Assembly (NCBI RefSeq): GCF_009720655.1
Contig: NZ_WNKS01000004.1
Location: 62,001-126,000 of the forward strand
Source of the DNA: Rhodoblastus acidophilus
GTDB lineage: Bacteria; Pseudomonadota; Alphaproteobacteria; Rhizobiales; Beijerinckiaceae
DNA length: 64,000 bases
Direction of reading: 5' to 3'
In this document: in pieces, positions 62,432 to 64,000 of the stretch
Numbering within the stretch: position 1 is the stretch's first letter
How the letters are laid out: the number at the start of each line of letters is the position of its first letter
Program-made: the position numbers and the translations under genes
The notes under the pieces: model-generated
Told to the model about the DNA's origin: nothing
Seen by the model: the letters and a program-made list of their open reading frames with translations, nothing else
The model's database searches: none

Positions 62432-63205
62432 TCAGCGATTGGCGAAACGCGCCTGACGCTTCTCGATGAAGGCGGCCATGCCCTCCTTCTGATCATCGGT
62501 TGCGAAAGCCGCATGGAAATTGCGGCGCTCGAACTTCACGCCCTCGGTCAAGGTCGTTTCATAGGCGGAATTGATGCAGTCCTTGATCTGCATGGCGATC
62601 GGCAGCGACATGGTCGTTATGAGCTTCGCCGTCCGCAGCGCCTCCTCCAGCAAGTGCTCCGAAGGGACAATCCTCGACACCAGGCCGCACCGTTCGGCCT
62701 CCTGGGCGTCCATCATCCGACCGGTCAGACACAATTCCATCGCCTTGGCCTTGCCGACAAAGCGGGCGAGCCGCTGCGTGCCACCCGCGCCCGGAAGAAT
62801 GCCCAGCTTGATTTCCGGCTGGCCGAACTTGGCGTTTTCCGCCGCCAGGATGAAATCGCACATCATCGCGAGTTCGCAGCCGCCGCCAAGCGCGAAACCG
62901 GCGACAGCCGCGATCGCCGGCTTGCGGAAATGAGAAAGCCGCTCCCAGGTGCGGATGGCGTCGCCAAGATAGGCGTCCATATAGGTGAGGTGGTGCAGCT
63001 CCTTGATGTCCGCGCCGGCGGCGAACACTTTTTCGGAGCCCGTCAGCACCAGGGCCCCGATCTGAGGATCGTCGGAGAACGTCTCCAACGCCACGTTCAG
63101 CTCGTGAATCAACGCCGTGTTGAGTGCGTTCAGCGCTTTCGGACGATTGAGACGGATCAGACCGACGGCGTCGTGAACTTCAACGATGATGTTTTCGAAA
63201 TGCAT
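62432..63205 (-). CDS. Enoyl-CoA hydratase (crotonase family)
   Basis: 257 residues, hydrates 2-enoyl-CoA in fatty-acid or amino-acid breakdown. [19 protein letters not shown], oxyanion-hole [15 protein letters not shown] and catalytic Glu region [42 protein letters not shown] (both Glu present). [26 protein letters not shown] is the usual C-terminus. The ATG at 63205 has GGGAGAG upstream. An enoyl-CoA hydratase next to rpsT is common in Rhizobiales. Confidence 0.93.
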   Translation of the reverse strand: MHFENIIVEVHDAVGLIRLNRPKALNALNTALIHELNVALETFSDDPQIGALVLTGSEKVFAAGADIKELHHLTYMDAYLGDAIRTWERLSHFRKPAIAAVAGFALGGGCELAMMCDFILAAENAKFGQPEIKLGILPGAGGTQRLARFVGKAKAMELCLTGRMMDAQEAERCGLVSRIVPSEHLLEEALRTAKLITTMSLPIAMQIKDCINSAYETTLTEGVKFERRNFHAAFATDDQKEGMAAFIEKRQARFANR

Positions 63206-63274
63206 GAATCGCTCTCCCGGCTTCTCGCAGAACGCTAAAGAAGCCGAGAGGGATTGCAACACTCGTGCCGTCTG

Positions 63275-63305
63275 CGTGTTCGGTGAACCCCGTTCACCGA
63301 ACACG
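63275..63305. repeat. Perfect 14-bp inverted repeat between cysK and enoyl-CoA hydratase
   Basis: CGTGTTCGGTGAAC (63275-63288) and its exact complement (63292-63305), loop CCC. No T-run follows in the minus direction, so either a hairpin that ends cysK transcription with Rho or an operator upstream of the hydratase gene. Confidence 0.7.
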
Positions 63306-63315
63306 CTCCGATTTC

Positions 63316-63370
63316 TGTAAACGCGTTTTCTTGACGCGAACCTTTATCCACTTCGCTTGAAAACGCTTCA
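63316..63370. repeat. Diverged partial copy of the dispersed repeat (minus orientation)
   Basis: Read on the minus strand: TGAAGCGTTTTCAAGCGAAG, TGGATAAAGGTTCGCGTCAA, GAAAACGCG. It is the left half of the element seen at 2802, lacking the hairpin half. The cysK stop codon (63368-63370) is its first three bases. Confidence 0.7.
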
Positions 63371-64000
63371 GAGCCCATCGAACAGAGCCGTGGAAAGGTA
63401 ACGTTCGGCGAAGGACGGAATGATGATCACGATGTTCTTGCCTTCTGAGCTCGGCCGCGCGCCGACCTGCAAGGCCGCCGCCACCGCCGCGCCGGACGAA
63501 ATACCGACGGGAACGCCCTCGATGCGCGCGACCTGCCGCGCCACTTCCATGGCGGTGGCGCTGTCGATGGTCACGACCTCGTCGATCACGCCCCTGTCGA
63601 GAACAGGCGGAACAAAGCCGGCGCCGATTCCCTGGATCTTGTGCGGTCCAGGCTGTCCGCCCGAGAGAACAGGCGATTCCACCGGCTCGACAGCGATCAT
63701 CTTCAAGCCGGGTTTGCGCGCCTTCAGGACGTCGCCGACGCCGGTGATGGTGCCGCCCGTCCCCACGCCGGAAATGACGATATCGACGGCGCCTTGCGTG
63801 TCGTTCCAGATTTCCTCGGCCGTGGTGCGGCGATGAATTTCGGGGTTCGCCGGATTTTCAAATTGCGCGGGCGTGATGGCGCCGGGCGTCGCGGCCACAA
63901 GCTCCGCCGCCTTGGCGATGGCGCCCTTCATGCCCTGCGCGGCGGGCGTGAGCACGAGCTCCGCGCCCAGCAGCGACAGCATCTTGCGCCGCTCGATGGA
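63368..64000 (-). CDS. cysK: Cysteine synthase A CysK, C-terminal part (5' end outside window)
   Basis: The frame is open to the right edge; about 210 C-terminal residues are visible. [29 protein letters not shown], the PLP phosphate loop [55 protein letters not shown] and the PLP-pyridine Ser in [15 protein letters not shown]. It makes cysteine from O-acetylserine and sulfide. The PLP lysine lies outside. The stop comes from a dispersed repeat copy. Confidence 0.93.
   Translation of the reverse strand, partial: SIERRKMLSLLGAELVLTPAAQGMKGAIAKAAELVAATPGAITPAQFENPANPEIHRRTTAEEIWNDTQGAVDIVISGVGTGGTITGVGDVLKARKPGLKMIAVEPVESPVLSGGQPGPHKIQGIGAGFVPPVLDRGVIDEVVTIDSATAMEVARQVARIEGVPVGISSGAAVAAALQVGARPSSEGKNIVIIIPSFAERYLSTALFDGL

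Noticed and set aside
1-64000. tRNA, rRNA genes and CRISPR arrays
   Set aside because: No cloverleaf-like sequence with GGTTCGAATC arm, no rRNA sequence and no regularly spaced direct repeats were seen by reading; a tRNAscan run would be decisive.

Overview
The window is chromosomal DNA from an alphaproteobacterium, most probably Hyphomicrobiales (Rhizobiales) near Beijerinckiaceae/Methylocystaceae. This rests on gene content: DUF2125, DUF1192, DUF1013, RcdA/DUF1465, ChvG/ChvI, an NdvA-type exporter, the metX-metW pair, and the rho-mnmE-mnmG-rsmG-parA-parB block that marks the origin-proximal region in this class. A menaquinone pathway in such a genome is unusual. From memory, Rhodoblastus makes menaquinone beside ubiquinone, but the genus cannot be fixed from sequence reading alone.

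Layout. 1-10 kb: ftsX end, plsC, a DUF2125 protein, a chorismate mutase-domain protein, metX-metW, xerD, a fused aroK-aroB gene and a CorC-like CBS protein. 10-22 kb: Tim44-like protein, isochorismatase-fold hydrolase, large membrane protein, NdvA-like ABC exporter, AIM24-like protein, CDF metal transporter, glyoxalase I, class II aldolase and two tandem DedA proteins. 22-29 kb: an RND efflux operon with two lipoprotein adaptors, a SCO protein and a tiny membrane protein, divergent from its likely TetR repressor, then a CusF-like protein. 29.4-29.7 kb: decayed gene remnants. 29.7-38.1 kb: the men cluster (menE, menC, menB, menD, menF, menG, menA) with a COQ10/RatA-like gene coupled to menA. 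38-39.5 kb: a REC-HD-GYP protein.

40-50.5 kb: an ACP-ketosynthase-MaoC-MaoC-reductase acyl module followed by parB, parA, rsmG, mnmG, mnmE and rho. This block looks distinctly poorer in G+C than the men cluster. Two parS sites lie in it (45.6 and 49.2 kb) and a third, weaker one at 10.1 kb. 50.6-53 kb: a pile of IS remnants (ISAs1, IS21, possibly IS66, integrase type) around rcdA and its DUF1192 neighbour. 53.2-56.1 kb: ruvB, ruvA, ruvC and a DUF1013 gene. 56.5-59.1 kb: chvI-chvG. 59.1-61.6 kb: decayed IS5, ISNCY and IS256 copies flanking an A+T-rich stretch with DnaA-box-like sequences, a candidate replication origin. 62-64 kb: rpsT, an enoyl-CoA hydratase and the end of cysK.

A roughly 100-bp intergenic repeat with an 18-bp hairpin occurs three times in nearly full form and twice in diverged form. 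Its TAG-containing ends supply stop codons of neighbouring genes. No tRNA, rRNA or CRISPR array was seen. The genes that stand out as systems are the men cluster with its coupled quinone-binding-type protein, the acyl module beside parB, and the ParABS/candidate-origin region eroded by IS elements.
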